Shown here: in pieces, positions 9,541 to 18,136 of the stretch | Position numbering within the stretch: position 1 is the first letter of the stretch | Layout: every line of letters starts with the position of its first letter | From: Pleurocapsa minor HA4230-MV1 | GTDB taxonomy: Bacteria; Cyanobacteriota; Cyanobacteriia; Cyanobacteriales; Xenococcaceae | Reading direction: 5' to 3' | Assembly (NCBI GenBank): GCA_019359095.1 | Contig: JAHHHZ010000023.1 | Coordinates: 62,001 to 126,000 of the forward strand | Length of the DNA: 64,000 nt | Position numbers and translations under genes: made by a program | The notes under the pieces: generated by a model | Database searches by the model: none | Seen by the model: only the letters and a program-made list of their open reading frames with translations | Told to the model about the DNA's origin: nothing

Positions 9541-9605
9541 TAGTAGGGAGATAGGTAGTAGGTAGTAGGTAGTAGGTAGATAGGGAAATAGGGAAGTAGG
9601 GAGAT
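9541..9605. repeat. Tandem repeat of a GGTAGTA heptamer
   Basis: Three exact GGTAGTA units at 9554-9574 lie within a longer degenerate run of GTAGG/ATAGGGA motifs. Heptameric short tandem repeats (STRR) are an established feature of cyanobacterial intergenic DNA. It sits between acetolactate synthase and ycf3. Confidence 0.7.
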
Positions 9606-9635
9606 AATTATTATTACCCCAAATCCCTAAGTCCC

Positions 9636-9720
9636 CGACGCGAAGGACGCGAGCTTGCGAGCTTATCCGAAGGTGTACCCTTTAGGGAATCCTTTAGGGC
9701 TAGTGCTTTAGGGCAAGTCC
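9636..9720. repeat. Dispersed palindrome-rich repeat, copy 2
   Basis: Patch with GACGCGAAGGACGCGAGC, GAGCTTATCCGAAGG and three CTTTAGGG motifs, in the opposite orientation to the CTAAAGGA-type copies at 7555 and 18069. Together with the heptamer run at 9541 it fills most of the 396-base gap before ycf3. I see no gene in that gap; the ycf3 promoter must lie between about 9720 and 9886. Confidence 0.6.
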
Positions 9721-9886
9721 CCAAGTCTTAAACAACAATCGTTAACCGAATAACAATGTGACTGAGAGTAGGTAAAAGAGAAGTTATTAGTATTGTTAAA
9801 ACTAAACTAAACTTATCGTTTTTGCTTGGGGTTTGACGCTAGGATTTAGGTATATGTTATATATTCAAGTGATTTAAGAACTAAGT

Positions 9887-10408
9887 ATGCCCCGCACCCA
9901 GAGAAACGATAACTTTGTCGATAAAACATTTACCGTCATGGCAGACATTATTCTCAAGGCGCTGCCAACTAACAAAAAAGCCAAGGAAGCTTTTGCTTAC
10001 TATCGTGATGGCATGTCGGCACAGGGAGACGGTGAATATGCAGAGGCTCTAGAAAACTATGAAGAGGCGTTAACTCTAGAAGAAGATTCTAACGATCGCA
10101 GTTATATTCTCTACAACATGGGCTTAATTTACGCCAGTAACGGTAGTATCGATAAGGCAATTGAATTATATACCGAGGCGATCGATCTCAACCCCAGAAT
10201 GCCCCAAGCTTTAAACAACGTGGCGGTGATTTATCACTACGAAGGAGAGAAAGCCAAAGAAGCGGGAAATGTTGAACAAGCAGAATCTTTCTATGACAAA
10301 GCTGCGGAATATTGGAAGCAGGCAATTAGAATTGCACCCAATAACTATTTAGAAGCTCAAAACTGGCTTAAAACTACAGGGCGATCAGAAATGGATGTAT
10401 TCTTTTAG
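9887..10408 (+). CDS. ycf3: Photosystem I assembly protein Ycf3
   Basis: The 173-residue protein matches the size and sequence of Ycf3, a thylakoid-associated chaperone that helps assemble PsaA and PsaB into photosystem I. It starts [15 protein letters not shown] and holds three tetratricopeptide repeats, at about 35-68, 72-105 and 120-152, with the classic [13 protein letters not shown] and [13 protein letters not shown] faces. It ends in the family's MDVFF-type tail. It is soluble with no membrane helix. It is followed by a repeat-rich gap and gatC, so it is probably transcribed alone. Confidence 0.96.
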   Translation: MPRTQRNDNFVDKTFTVMADIILKALPTNKKAKEAFAYYRDGMSAQGDGEYAEALENYEEALTLEEDSNDRSYILYNMGLIYASNGSIDKAIELYTEAIDLNPRMPQALNNVAVIYHYEGEKAKEAGNVEQAESFYDKAAEYWKQAIRIAPNNYLEAQNWLKTTGRSEMDVFF

Positions 10409-10504
10409 CAGTAATCAGAACAATGTAGGGTGGGCATCGCAAATAATCAGAATAAAGACCGATCACTTAAGATAATGCCCACCAGTTGATCGGTAATCAG
10501 TAAT

Positions 10505-10590
10505 CAGTCCTAAAGGACGTTGTATGCTAAAGCCCTAAAGGACTAACTTCGTGTCGCACTAGCTTCGCGCCGCCCTTGTGGTATAAGCTT
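10505..10590. repeat. Dispersed palindrome-rich repeat, copy 3
   Basis: Contains two CTAAAGGAC motifs, ACTAACTTCGTGTCGC and ACTAGCTTCGCGCCGCC, then AAGCTTCGC. It is a diverged, partly doubled version of the 7555 and 18069 copies. It is flanked on both sides by short GTAATCAGTAATCA repeats (10493-10509 and 10597-10610). It ends about 24 bases before the gatC start. Confidence 0.6.
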
Positions 10591-10613
10591 CGCAAATAAT
10601 CAGTAATCAAAAT

Positions 10614-10910
10614 ATGATCGATCGCCAAGAAGTCAGAAAAGTAGCAAATTTAGCTCGACTAAATATTACCGAGACCGAAGAGGTGGAATTTACCACCCAG
10701 CTAAACAGTATTTTGGAGTACTTCGATCAGTTGAGTGAGTTGGATACAACCGATGTACTACCAACCACTAGAGCTATTGAAACGAGTAATATTACTCGCG
10801 CCGATCGAGTAGTTCCTTTTCCTGATAAACAAGAATTATTGAAGGCTGCACCTGAACAACAGGGTGATTTTTTTCGTGTACCTAAAATTATTAGTGACGA
10901 TGAAGGTTAG
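10614..10910 (+). CDS. gatC: Aspartyl/glutamyl-tRNA amidotransferase subunit C
   Basis: At 98 residues this is the full usual length of GatC, the small subunit that clamps GatA and GatB in the GatCAB complex, which converts misacylated Glu-tRNA(Gln) to Gln-tRNA(Gln). Family marks are the N-terminal [16 protein letters not shown], the [13 protein letters not shown] segment near 33-45, and the late FRVPKII. It starts at an ATG with no clear Shine-Dalgarno sequence. gatA is also in this window (20495) but not linked, the normal scattered arrangement in cyanobacteria; gatB is not seen. Confidence 0.95.
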   Translation: MIDRQEVRKVANLARLNITETEEVEFTTQLNSILEYFDQLSELDTTDVLPTTRAIETSNITRADRVVPFPDKQELLKAAPEQQGDFFRVPKIISDDEG

Positions 10911-11005
10911 AATTGGCGATCGCTATTTAACTTTAACTTTAATCTGAGGGAAGCTAATTAGTTAATAAATATTTACAATATAGGTAAGGTGTACAGTAAA
11001 CAAGC

Positions 11006-11767
11006 ATGATGAATCTTACTTATTTTGACAGCAATTCCTGGTTAATAGAAATCGATCGCCTGAGAATTTTGCTCGATCCCTGGTTGGTGGGCAAGTTGAC
11101 TTTTGGCAATCAGGCTTGGCTCTTTGAAGGTAGTAAAAATAACCCCCAGCCAATTCCGCCAAATATTGACCTGATTCTGCTTTCTCAGGGGTTAGAAGAT
11201 CACGCCCATCCTCCGACGCTAAAAGAGCTTGACAAGAGTATTCCTGTGGTGGCATCCCCCAACGCAGCCAAGGTAGTCAAGGAATTAGGCTATACAAATA
11301 TTACTGCCCTAAAGCATCACCAGACTTATCAATTAGGACAGGTAGAAATTCAAGCCGTTCCTGGTTCACCAGTTGGCCCTACTCTAGTAGAAAATGGCTA
11401 TATTATCAAAGGTTTAGAATCTGGCAAAAATATCTACTATGAACCCCACGGATATCATTCTGACTCGCTAAAGGAAGCAGCGCCAATTGATGTGATTATT
11501 ACACCGATTATTAATCTTAAGTTGCCTTTATTAGGAGCAGTAATAAAAGGGCAGCAAACTGCACTACAAATATGTCAACAGTTAAATCCACAGGTAATCT
11601 TAGGTACGGCTGCGGGGGGAGACATTGATTTTAAAGGTGTAATTACCTCGGTGCTTCAAGCGGATGGGACAGTGGCAGAATTTAATCGTTTATTAGAGCA
11701 AAACAATCTCTCCACCAAAGCGATCGATCCTCAGTCGGGGCAAACTATTGAACTATGCTTGGTTTAA
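11006..11767 (+). CDS. Metallo-beta-lactamase-fold protein with an incomplete metal motif
   Basis: The 253-residue protein has the beta-lactamase-like layout of UPF0173-type hydrolases: LTYFDSNSWLIE, ILLDPWL with Asp24, a central loop and later GYHSD and GTAAGGDI stretches. The expected HxHxDH is replaced by SQGLEDHAH at residues 60-68, keeping Asp65-His66 and a nearby His68 but losing the first two His. It may bind one metal, bind it differently, or be non-hydrolytic. No reaction can be assigned. Two ATGs stand in tandem at 11006 and 11009. Its neighbours give no pathway clue. Confidence 0.7.
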   Translation: MMNLTYFDSNSWLIEIDRLRILLDPWLVGKLTFGNQAWLFEGSKNNPQPIPPNIDLILLSQGLEDHAHPPTLKELDKSIPVVASPNAAKVVKELGYTNITALKHHQTYQLGQVEIQAVPGSPVGPTLVENGYIIKGLESGKNIYYEPHGYHSDSLKEAAPIDVIITPIINLKLPLLGAVIKGQQTALQICQQLNPQVILGTAAGGDIDFKGVITSVLQADGTVAEFNRLLEQNNLSTKAIDPQSGQTIELCLV

Positions 11768-11823
11768 TTAATGTTTAATAGTTGAATTAACGATCCGCAA
11801 AATGTCATAAGTTTGACATTGCA

Positions 11824-11851
11824 TTGACATATCTAATTGTTAGCCTATAAA
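11824..11851 (+). promoter_or_regulatory. Sigma-70 type promoter upstream of the 141-residue gene
   Basis: TTGACA at 11824-11829, a 16-base spacer, then TATAAA at 11846-11851. The start of transcription would fall near 11858, about 25 bases before the ATG at 11883. A second TTGACA lies at 11813-11818. This is one of the best matches to the consensus in the window. Confidence 0.6.
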
Positions 11852-11882
11852 TATCTAAACTTCTCACTACACTAACAGGCTG

Positions 11883-12308
11883 ATGCTCACACTATTTAAA
11901 CCTAGAGCTTTATTTTCTGCTCCAGAAAAACTGTCAGAAACTGCTAACCAAAATTGCACTTTAGTTCAAAATAATAGTTGTAATCAAACTCGTGCCGTCG
12001 TTGTCTTTTCTCATCATCGAGATTTAAAAGTAGCATTAGATGAACTACATCATGCAGGATTTTCTAATGATTGGATTACCTTGATTACTCGTAATACCAA
12101 ACATTGCTCATGGTGTTCTGAATTAATTGCTAATAATTATTTTGAGGCGAAATTTAATTGTAGCCAAGTTGCTCAAAAGTTTTTTCGGCGATTATTTCAG
12201 CGAGGAAAATATTTAGTCCTGCTTTCAGGGAGCGATCCTGATGTTGATGCTGCCAGCAAAATTATGTCTCGTCGTCAAAAACATGCAAAAGTTTGGCGCT
12301 TTGAGTAA
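11883..12308 (+). CDS. Small protein of unknown function, possibly YflT/GSP17M-like
   Basis: This 141-residue protein has no signal peptide or membrane helix. After a variable N-terminus of about 37 residues comes AVVVFSHHRDLKVALDELHH with AGFSNDWITLITR, a beta-alpha-beta pattern resembling the small stress-protein domain that pairs a hydrophobic strand with an AL..L...GF helix. A CSWC pair (near residues 76-79) and a basic C-terminus (MSRRQKHAKVWRF) follow. A strong promoter-like sequence sits directly upstream. I cannot give a function; the domain likeness is only pattern-based. Confidence 0.6.
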   Translation: MLTLFKPRALFSAPEKLSETANQNCTLVQNNSCNQTRAVVVFSHHRDLKVALDELHHAGFSNDWITLITRNTKHCSWCSELIANNYFEAKFNCSQVAQKFFRRLFQRGKYLVLLSGSDPDVDAASKIMSRRQKHAKVWRFE

Positions 12309-12368
12309 TTTATCAAGCAACAATTACATAAATGTTATAAGAAGATAAATAATTAATTTAAGCAAATT

Positions 12369-13766
12369 CTAGCTAATGTTCCAGGTGAAATAAAAAGTAG
12401 TCCCTTGATTTAATGCGGACTCTAACCAAATTTTTCCTCCCTGATTTTCAACAATCTTTTTGACAATTGACAAACCAATACCAGTATTTTCTTTAGTATC
12501 TTTAGCAGCTAAAGTCTGAAAGATAGTGAATATTTTTGCTTGGTCTTCTAGGGCAATACCTATGCCATCATCTGCTACGGAAAACTGATAATATTTTTCT
12601 TGTTCGACAGCAGCAATTTTAATTGTGCCATCATCGCGGTGGTGATGTTTGATGCTGTTACTAATTAGATTACTAAATACCTGTTGTAAGGGTAGTGCTT
12701 CCGTTTGAATAACGGGCATTTTGCTTTGAATCTCAATTTTAAAACTGGGAGCAGGTGCTAAAGAATCAATAATGTCATGTAGTAACTTTTGTACGTCAAC
12801 AGTAGTTTTAGTTTCCTGATATTTCCCCACACGAGAATATTCTAAAAGTCCGTCGATAAAACTATTCATGCGCTGCACGCGATCGCGCAACAGGCTCATA
12901 TTCTTGCTAGTATCTTTATCTAGCTTATCTTCGAGATCTTCTTCAATCCATTCAGATAAGTTGGCAATCCCTCGTAAAGGCGCTTTTAAATCGTGGGAAA
13001 CTATATAGGTGAACTGGTCTAACTCTTGATTACGCTCGTTTAAAAGTTGATTAACAGCAGACAAATTTTGATTAATTTGCGCTAGTTTTTTTGCTTTAAA
13101 TTCTGACTCTTTTTGAGACTGTAGATAGAGTTTAATGGCTAATCCATAGCCCAAAATAATGGTAGAGGCGCTTATCCCTAAAGCAACATCACTAATTTTC
13201 CCAATCTTGGCTATTTTCTCTTGACGAACATTTAATAGCCGCCATTCTTCGTCGTTAAAAGTATCAATTGACTGGCGTATTCGATCCATTTTTACTTTGC
13301 CCTCAACTAAAACTGGTGTTAGCTGAGAAGATTTGTTTAAATCTGGTTGAGTTTGTAGTTGGCTTAGAATCTGTACTAGTAAACTTAAGCTGGTTTTGAT
13401 TTGCTGTTTAGTTTGCTGGAAATGGAGTTGCTGTGAGGGATTGTCGGCAGTTAGTTCTTCTATTGCGCCTAGATGAAGAGGTATTTCTGTCTGCGCTGCT
13501 TCATATGGCTCTAAAAACTCAGGGTTTCTGGTGATCATATAGCCACGAATTCCAGTTTCTGCATCTACTATACCTTTCATCAGTAAGCTTGTTTCGCGGA
13601 TTAACTCTTGAGTGTGGCTAACCCATCCCTGAGCTTCACTTTTAGACTGATATGACCAAACCCAAGTGGCGATCGCTGGAATTACAGAAATGACGGGAAT
13701 AGCAAAAATAATTACCCCACGATACATCACTGGCAAGTTAGACCACAATTGATTTAGTCCTCTCAA
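12369..13766 (-). CDS. CHASE3-domain sensor histidine kinase
   Basis: The 465-residue membrane kinase has helix 1 at about 16-38, a periplasmic helical CHASE3-like sensor at 41-185 (with the GIVDAETGIRGYMITR signature near 65-80), helix 2 at about 193-213, then the kinase core. His258 in the H-box SHDLKAPLRGI is the phosphorylation site. The ATP-binding domain has the N-box NLISNSIKH at 366-374, G1 DDGIGI at 399-404 and G2 GIGLS at 429-433. No response regulator is adjacent, so the partner is unknown. The frame opens with TTG at 13766; an ATG at 13727 just before the first helix is an alternative. It lies 41 bases downstream of corA on the same strand and may be co-transcribed. Confidence 0.88.
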   Translation of the reverse strand: MRGLNQLWSNLPVMYRGVIIFAIPVISVIPAIATWVWSYQSKSEAQGWVSHTQELIRETSLLMKGIVDAETGIRGYMITRNPEFLEPYEAAQTEIPLHLGAIEELTADNPSQQLHFQQTKQQIKTSLSLLVQILSQLQTQPDLNKSSQLTPVLVEGKVKMDRIRQSIDTFNDEEWRLLNVRQEKIAKIGKISDVALGISASTIILGYGLAIKLYLQSQKESEFKAKKLAQINQNLSAVNQLLNERNQELDQFTYIVSHDLKAPLRGIANLSEWIEEDLEDKLDKDTSKNMSLLRDRVQRMNSFIDGLLEYSRVGKYQETKTTVDVQKLLHDIIDSLAPAPSFKIEIQSKMPVIQTEALPLQQVFSNLISNSIKHHHRDDGTIKIAAVEQEKYYQFSVADDGIGIALEDQAKIFTIFQTLAAKDTKENTGIGLSIVKKIVENQGGKIWLESALNQGTTFYFTWNIS

Positions 13767-13807
13767 GAGATTGATACCAAGCTAATTCTAATTATATCTA
13801 AGGTCAA

Positions 13808-14944
13808 TCAGAGATCGCTTTTAAGCCAACCCAAGCGCCAAAAATAAACAATCAAACTAGTGGCGATCGCTAACATAATCCCTATACATACAGGATAGCC
13901 CCAATACCAGTCAAGTTCTGGCATGTTCCAAGGAGAAACTTCAGTATTAAAGTTCATCCCGTAAATCCCTGCCACAAAAGTTAAGGGAATAAAGACGGTG
14001 GAAATTACCGCCAGTAGCTTCATCACCTGATTCATTTTGTTACTCACTGCTGAAAGATAGACATCCATTAACCCTGATGCCAGTTCACGATAAATTTCCA
14101 GAGTGTCAATGATCTGAACTGTATGGTCATAGCAGTCTTTGAGATATCGCAAGACATGATCGCTAATCAAAGGATGACCGTCTCTAATTAAAAGATTTAA
14201 GACATCTCGTTGAGGCCAAACAGCACGGCGTAAAGATAGTAGTTCGCGCTTAATTTGATGAATCTTGCCAAGAGTGGCTTGTGTGGGCTGGGTTAAGACT
14301 AATTCCTGTAATTCTTCGATTTTTTCACCATATAACTCTAATACAGGAAAATAACTATCAATCACCGTATCCCAGAGAGCATAGGTCAGATAGTCGGCTT
14401 TTTGCTGGCGAATGATACCTTTACATTTTGCTATGCGATCGCGTACGGGGGTAAAACAGTCTTGCTGGGGTTCTTCCTGTACGGTTAAGAGATAGTTTTC
14501 ACCCAAAATAAAACTAACTTGCTCTAACCAAACGCCTTTGGTATTTAAATTGACCATCTGGGTAATGATCACTAACTGATTTTGATAGTCTTCTAACTTC
14601 GGACGTTGAGGAACATTAACAATATTTTCAAGTAACACAGGATGTAAATCAAACACCTCTCCTAGCTTCTCTAAAATCAAGCGATCGCCTAATCCCCCTA
14701 CATCCACCCAAGATACCGAATCGGTAGTCAGATGAGTAGTACATTCCTCTGGGGTTAAGTTAGTTGCATAATTATGTTGATGCCGATCGTAATCAATTAA
14801 AGTAATTTGTGGAGGTTTGGCTCGATCGGCGATCGTCATCGTTCCAGGTATACTACCTGGTTGATTATAGGCGTAATTTAGTGGCATTGATTGATAGGAG
14901 TTACCACTTTGATTTCGATGGAGAGAGCTAGTCTTGGCAAGCAT
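13808..14944 (-). CDS. corA: CorA-type magnesium/cobalt transporter
   Basis: The 378-residue protein matches the CorA family: a large N-terminal cytoplasmic alpha/beta and helical domain, then two C-terminal helices at about 312-328 and 349-369 joined by a short loop. The selectivity signature GMN is at 329-331, inside YGMNF, and the acidic loop NMPELDW follows. The family forms a homopentameric channel for Mg2+ uptake, also passing Co2+ or Ni2+. The first 40 residues are a Gln/Asn-rich extension of unknown role. It lies immediately upstream of the histidine kinase on the same strand. Confidence 0.93.
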   Translation of the reverse strand: MLAKTSSLHRNQSGNSYQSMPLNYAYNQPGSIPGTMTIADRAKPPQITLIDYDRHQHNYATNLTPEECTTHLTTDSVSWVDVGGLGDRLILEKLGEVFDLHPVLLENIVNVPQRPKLEDYQNQLVIITQMVNLNTKGVWLEQVSFILGENYLLTVQEEPQQDCFTPVRDRIAKCKGIIRQQKADYLTYALWDTVIDSYFPVLELYGEKIEELQELVLTQPTQATLGKIHQIKRELLSLRRAVWPQRDVLNLLIRDGHPLISDHVLRYLKDCYDHTVQIIDTLEIYRELASGLMDVYLSAVSNKMNQVMKLLAVISTVFIPLTFVAGIYGMNFNTEVSPWNMPELDWYWGYPVCIGIMLAIATSLIVYFWRLGWLKSDL

Positions 14945-15133
14945 AATTAGTAATCATCATGTGCAGTAACTAATTGTCTCTTAACCCACCCTTTTTTAGT
15001 CAAACTATTCTCGATCAAATTTCTCTCTATTTAAGTGATTAAATTGTATGCCTTATGAATTAATTGATGTAATGCTATGATTGTCGGAATATACGTACTC
15101 TTTAATCAATTTTAATCAACAGTAAAAAATTTT

Positions 15134-15925
15134 ATGACTACAAGTGTGCCTAATTCAGCTACAGACAACTCTCTTTTGGATTTAACTACGTTTACTCAAG
15201 CTTTAGATTCCCTGCGCAATGATGCTGATTCATTGCGCCAATCTTATGCAACAGCAAAGCCTTATCCGCACTTAGTAATTGATAATCTTTTTCAACCTGA
15301 ACTGCTCGATCGCTTAGCGGCAGATTTTCCTAAACCTGACCAGAGAGATTGGTTACTTTGGGACACCCGCAATGAGTTAAAGAGTACTTCTCGGGGTATT
15401 GAAGGATTATCAACCTTTACGCAAATATTTTCTCTTTGGCTTAATTCAGTAGATGTAGTTAAAACTATTGAATCAATCGTGGGCATAGACAACCTAGTGG
15501 GCGATCCCTCATTCCATGGTGCGGGATTACACGAAATGCATCGCGATGGCTGGTTAGCAATGCACGCTGACTACACCAGACACTTCAGTATGCCTCTGAT
15601 GCGTCGCATTAATGTCTTGATTTATCTCAACCGAGATTGGGATGCTAGCTGGGGAGGAGAACTAGCATTGCAAGATGCGACCAACGAAGATACTAGAGTT
15701 AGTTATCCTTGTTACTTCAACCGAACTATTATTTTTCCTACCACATCCCAAACTTTTCACGGCGTTCCCACTCACCTATCTTGTCCACCAGATCGTAGCC
15801 GTAAACTACTTTCAATTTACTATTGGAGTCCTATTCCCATGCCCTTATGGTCAAAAGTGGGAACTCCCTTACTGTGGGCATCAGATAATAAAAACAAACT
15901 CAAAAGATTACTCAAAGGAGTCTAA
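15134..15925 (+). CDS. 2-oxoglutarate/Fe(II)-dependent oxygenase, prolyl-4-hydroxylase-like
   Basis: The 263-residue soluble protein carries the double-stranded beta-helix iron site. His144 and Asp146 lie in AMHADYTRH and the distal His209 in TFHGVP. Arg221 or Arg223 in RSRKLLSIYYW can bind 2-oxoglutarate. The GGELAL stretch near 174-179 is typical of the 2OG-FeII_Oxy_3 group. Such enzymes hydroxylate proteins or small molecules; the substrate is unknown. A second HRD (136-138) upstream resembles the motif but lies outside the usual position. It is a single gene divergent from corA, followed by a heptamer tandem repeat. Confidence 0.85.
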   Translation: MTTSVPNSATDNSLLDLTTFTQALDSLRNDADSLRQSYATAKPYPHLVIDNLFQPELLDRLAADFPKPDQRDWLLWDTRNELKSTSRGIEGLSTFTQIFSLWLNSVDVVKTIESIVGIDNLVGDPSFHGAGLHEMHRDGWLAMHADYTRHFSMPLMRRINVLIYLNRDWDASWGGELALQDATNEDTRVSYPCYFNRTIIFPTTSQTFHGVPTHLSCPPDRSRKLLSIYYWSPIPMPLWSKVGTPLLWASDNKNKLKRLLKGV

Positions 15926-16046
15926 ATACTAAATTCTGTTGGTAGACAACATTTGAAAGTTGAGCAAAGATAATAGGTAATGAGTAATGGGTAATAAAAT
16001 TTCAGCGGATTTAGTCTAATTTTAGGTTTAATCGTGTATTAAGTAC

Positions 16047-16119
16047 TATTTCCTATTTCCTATTTCCTATTTCCTATTTCCTATTTCCTATTTCCTATTT
16101 TTTACTTACAAGCCGATTA
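16047..16119 (+). repeat. TATTTCC heptamer tandem repeat with conserved flank
   Basis: Seven exact TATTTCC units (16047-16095) are followed by a short T run and ACTTACAAGCCGATTA (16104-16119). The same repeat-plus-flank arrangement recurs at 55814-55880 and, inverted and diverged, at 17955-17997. A degenerate GTAATGGGTAAT run lies just before it (about 15975-15992). Confidence 0.8.
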
Positions 16120-16131
16120 TCTTAAAAAATC

Positions 16132-16539
16132 TTAAACTTGCTGCTCAATCGCTGCTTTGTATACCTGCCGAATTTTCCGCAAGATCCGATCCCAAGTTGA
16201 ATTTTTGCAATCTGGGTTGGCAGGATCGCAACTTTGAATTGCTTCAACTAGTTTTGCTTCCCTCACGTCTACATAGCCATCGCTGTAGACCAAAGCGCTA
16301 ATTTTTTCTAGTAGTTGATGATAATCTTCAGCCGAGTGGTTTTGACCAAAATATTCTTCTAGCCATTGATAGCATTCAGCAGCTTTAACTGGTCGTAATT
16401 CTGAGAGTAGAGGTCTAATTTCTGGATCGTCAGCTAATTGAAAGTCTTGGGCTACACGACGCAGGTACGCTCTTTCTTCTGGTTGAATTACACCATCAAT
16501 CCAGGCAGCAGCAATGATAATTTTAAGAATTTGCTTCAT
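16132..16539 (-). CDS. TerB-like (tellurite-resistance fold) protein
   Basis: An all-helical protein of 135 residues from the chosen ATG. It carries the TerB/DUF533-type pair of acidic turns: AAAWIDGVIQPEERAYL near the N-terminus and ALVYSDGYVDVREAKLV in the second half. Both resemble the metal-binding DG..x..E loops of the family. The role in cyanobacteria is not known; tellurite resistance should not be inferred. The ATG at 16539 is preferred because AAGGA lies eight bases upstream. An in-frame ATG at 16563, one base after the rsmB stop codon, would add eight residues. It is almost certainly co-transcribed with rsmB. Confidence 0.75.
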   Translation of the reverse strand: MKQILKIIIAAAWIDGVIQPEERAYLRRVAQDFQLADDPEIRPLLSELRPVKAAECYQWLEEYFGQNHSAEDYHQLLEKISALVYSDGYVDVREAKLVEAIQSCDPANPDCKNSTWDRILRKIRQVYKAAIEQQV

Positions 16540-16564
16540 CTTTCTTGTCCTTGTTTCACCCATC

Positions 16565-17917
16565 TCAACTATCTCGCACTAGTCTCACCATAAAAAATCC
16601 ATCCATATTAGATTGGTGAGGATAAATTTTAATCCAGCCTTCAGAGGTTCCCCAATTTTGCGCGATCGCATTATTAGGATCTATACTCCAATGCGAATTA
16701 TTTGTCAAAAACGATTGTACTACTTTTTCATTTTCTAAAACATTAAGAGTGCAGGTGGCATAAACTAACACACCTTTTGGTTTGACGCAAAGTGCTGTCT
16801 GTTCGATTAGTTCTGTTTGCAACTCAACCAGTGACTCAACGGCTTGGTTAGTCTGTCGCCAACGGATATCAGGACGTTTGTGTAGTGTACCCAAGCCCGA
16901 ACAGGGTGCATCTAGCAATACTCGATCTGCGAGATTATTAAAGCGCTCAAGTTTGCGACTGTCTCCTACTTCTATTTTAATTGAGTTTAACTGTAACCTC
17001 GCTGCATTTTCCCTAACTTTATTTAAGCGTTTAGCAGCGCGATCGCTAGCAATAATTTGACCATTATCCCCCATTAATTCGGCTATATGAGTGGTTTTAC
17101 CACCTGGAGCCGCGCAGGCATCGATTATCATTTCCCCAGGCTGTGGATCGAGCAAATGCGTGACTAACTGAGCGCTACTATCTTGAATCATCCACCATCC
17201 CTGCTTATAGCCAGGTAAATCGGTGACAGCTCCTGGGTTTTCCAGTCGTAATCCTTGAGGTAAGTTGGGTATGCGCTCAACAGATATACCCGCATCGCTC
17301 AAAGCTTTTTCTACCTGTTCAATGGAGGCTTTTAGCAGATTAACTCGTAAATCAATTTTGGGCGATCGATTAAACCAAGCCAGTAGTTGATCTACTTCTT
17401 CCATCGGTAACTGTTCTAACCACGTCTCGACAATCCAATCGGGAAAACTGTGCTTGATTCCCAAGCTGCTAATGGGATCTGCTGGTAGCTGTAAGGGATC
17501 GCCCAATTCTGCCTGACGGATATAGCTGCGCAATAAGCCATTAACCACGCCTCCTAGTTTAGATATGCCATTTTCTTTAGCTAATTCGACGCTGGTATTA
17601 ACTGCTGCTGAGTTGGGGATGCGATCGAGATAGCGTAATTGATATAAACCCAAGTGCAGAATAATCCGTAAATCTGGGGGTTGCTGCGCTGCTTTTTTCT
17701 TTCCCAGTAAATCGATCAACGTATCTAAGGTACGCTGACGGCGCACAATACCATAGACTAATTCACAGGCAAAATTACGGTCTGTTTGACTAACTTCTAG
17801 GGATTTATCTACCGATTTAAGGACACGGTTGAGCGCCATATCTGTATAGGCTTTCTGTTGATAAACATTTTTGAGGGCGAGGAAAGCCAAAGAGCGAGAA
17901 TTAGGAAGGGATACCAT
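16565..17917 (-). CDS. rsmB: 16S rRNA (cytosine-967-C5)-methyltransferase RsmB
   Basis: The protein is 450 residues from the ATG at 17917; the longer frame opens with TTG two codons earlier. Residues 1-140 form the NusB-like RNA-binding domain (LAFLALKNVY, RNFACELVYGIVRR). The methyltransferase has the SAM loop DACAAPGGKTTHIAE near 265-280, the DAPCSG motif with its Cys near 339, and the catalytic ATC motif near 388. These are the two cysteines of m5C RNA methyltransferases. It modifies 16S rRNA at C967 (E. coli numbering). The downstream TerB-like gene starts almost at its stop codon. Confidence 0.93.
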   Translation of the reverse strand: MVSLPNSRSLAFLALKNVYQQKAYTDMALNRVLKSVDKSLEVSQTDRNFACELVYGIVRRQRTLDTLIDLLGKKKAAQQPPDLRIILHLGLYQLRYLDRIPNSAAVNTSVELAKENGISKLGGVVNGLLRSYIRQAELGDPLQLPADPISSLGIKHSFPDWIVETWLEQLPMEEVDQLLAWFNRSPKIDLRVNLLKASIEQVEKALSDAGISVERIPNLPQGLRLENPGAVTDLPGYKQGWWMIQDSSAQLVTHLLDPQPGEMIIDACAAPGGKTTHIAELMGDNGQIIASDRAAKRLNKVRENAARLQLNSIKIEVGDSRKLERFNNLADRVLLDAPCSGLGTLHKRPDIRWRQTNQAVESLVELQTELIEQTALCVKPKGVLVYATCTLNVLENEKVVQSFLTNNSHWSIDPNNAIAQNWGTSEGWIKIYPHQSNMDGFFMVRLVRDS

Positions 17918-17954
17918 GCACAAAAGAGAAGATTGCCCTATTTATCTTACAGCG

Positions 17955-18020
17955 ATCGCCTTGTAAGTAGGAAATAGAAAATAGGAAATAGGAGGTAGGG
18001 AATTAGGGAATTAGGGAGAG
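17955..18020 (-). repeat. Inverted copy of the heptamer repeat and flank
   Basis: On the minus strand this reads as degenerate TATTTCC-type units followed by CTACTTACAAGGCGATCGC, matching the ACTTACAAGCCGAT flank of the 16047 copy with one change. It then continues as an ATTAGGGA-type run. It lies just upstream of rsmB. Confidence 0.6.
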
Positions 18021-18068
18021 ATAAATAATTCCCACCGCATAAGTATGATTATTCTTCAACAGTGAGTT

Positions 18069-18100
18069 CTAAAGGACTAGCTTCGCGTCGCACTTCGTTA
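18069..18100. repeat. Dispersed palindrome-rich repeat, copy 4
   Basis: Begins with 23 bases identical to 7561-7583 (CTAAAGGACTAGCTTCGCG and on), then CACTTCG. It ends about 10 bases before a large perfect palindrome at 18109. Confidence 0.7.
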
Positions 18101-18108
18101 TCAATTGT

Positions 18109-18136
18109 TCAATGATCAGTGATCACTGATCATTGA
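18109..18136. repeat. 28-base perfect palindrome overlapping the cruG stop codon
   Basis: The left arm TCAATGATCAGTGA is followed directly by its complement TCACTGATCATTGA. The cruG stop codon (18130-18132, minus strand) is inside the right arm. It could fold as a long cruciform or hairpin at the end of the cruF-cruG transcript, but no T run follows, so a classical intrinsic terminator is not certain. Confidence 0.75.

Noticed and set aside
9541-9605. Heptamer arrays considered as a CRISPR array
   Set aside because: Units are seven bases with no spacers, and no cas gene is in the window; the RecB-like nuclease at 59514 is of the TM0106 type, not an array-linked Cas4.
15675-15932. 85-codon plus-strand frame overlapping the 2-oxoglutarate oxygenase gene
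   Set aside because: It is a shifted frame through the iron-binding half of the oxygenase, whose His209 and Arg motifs show which frame is used.
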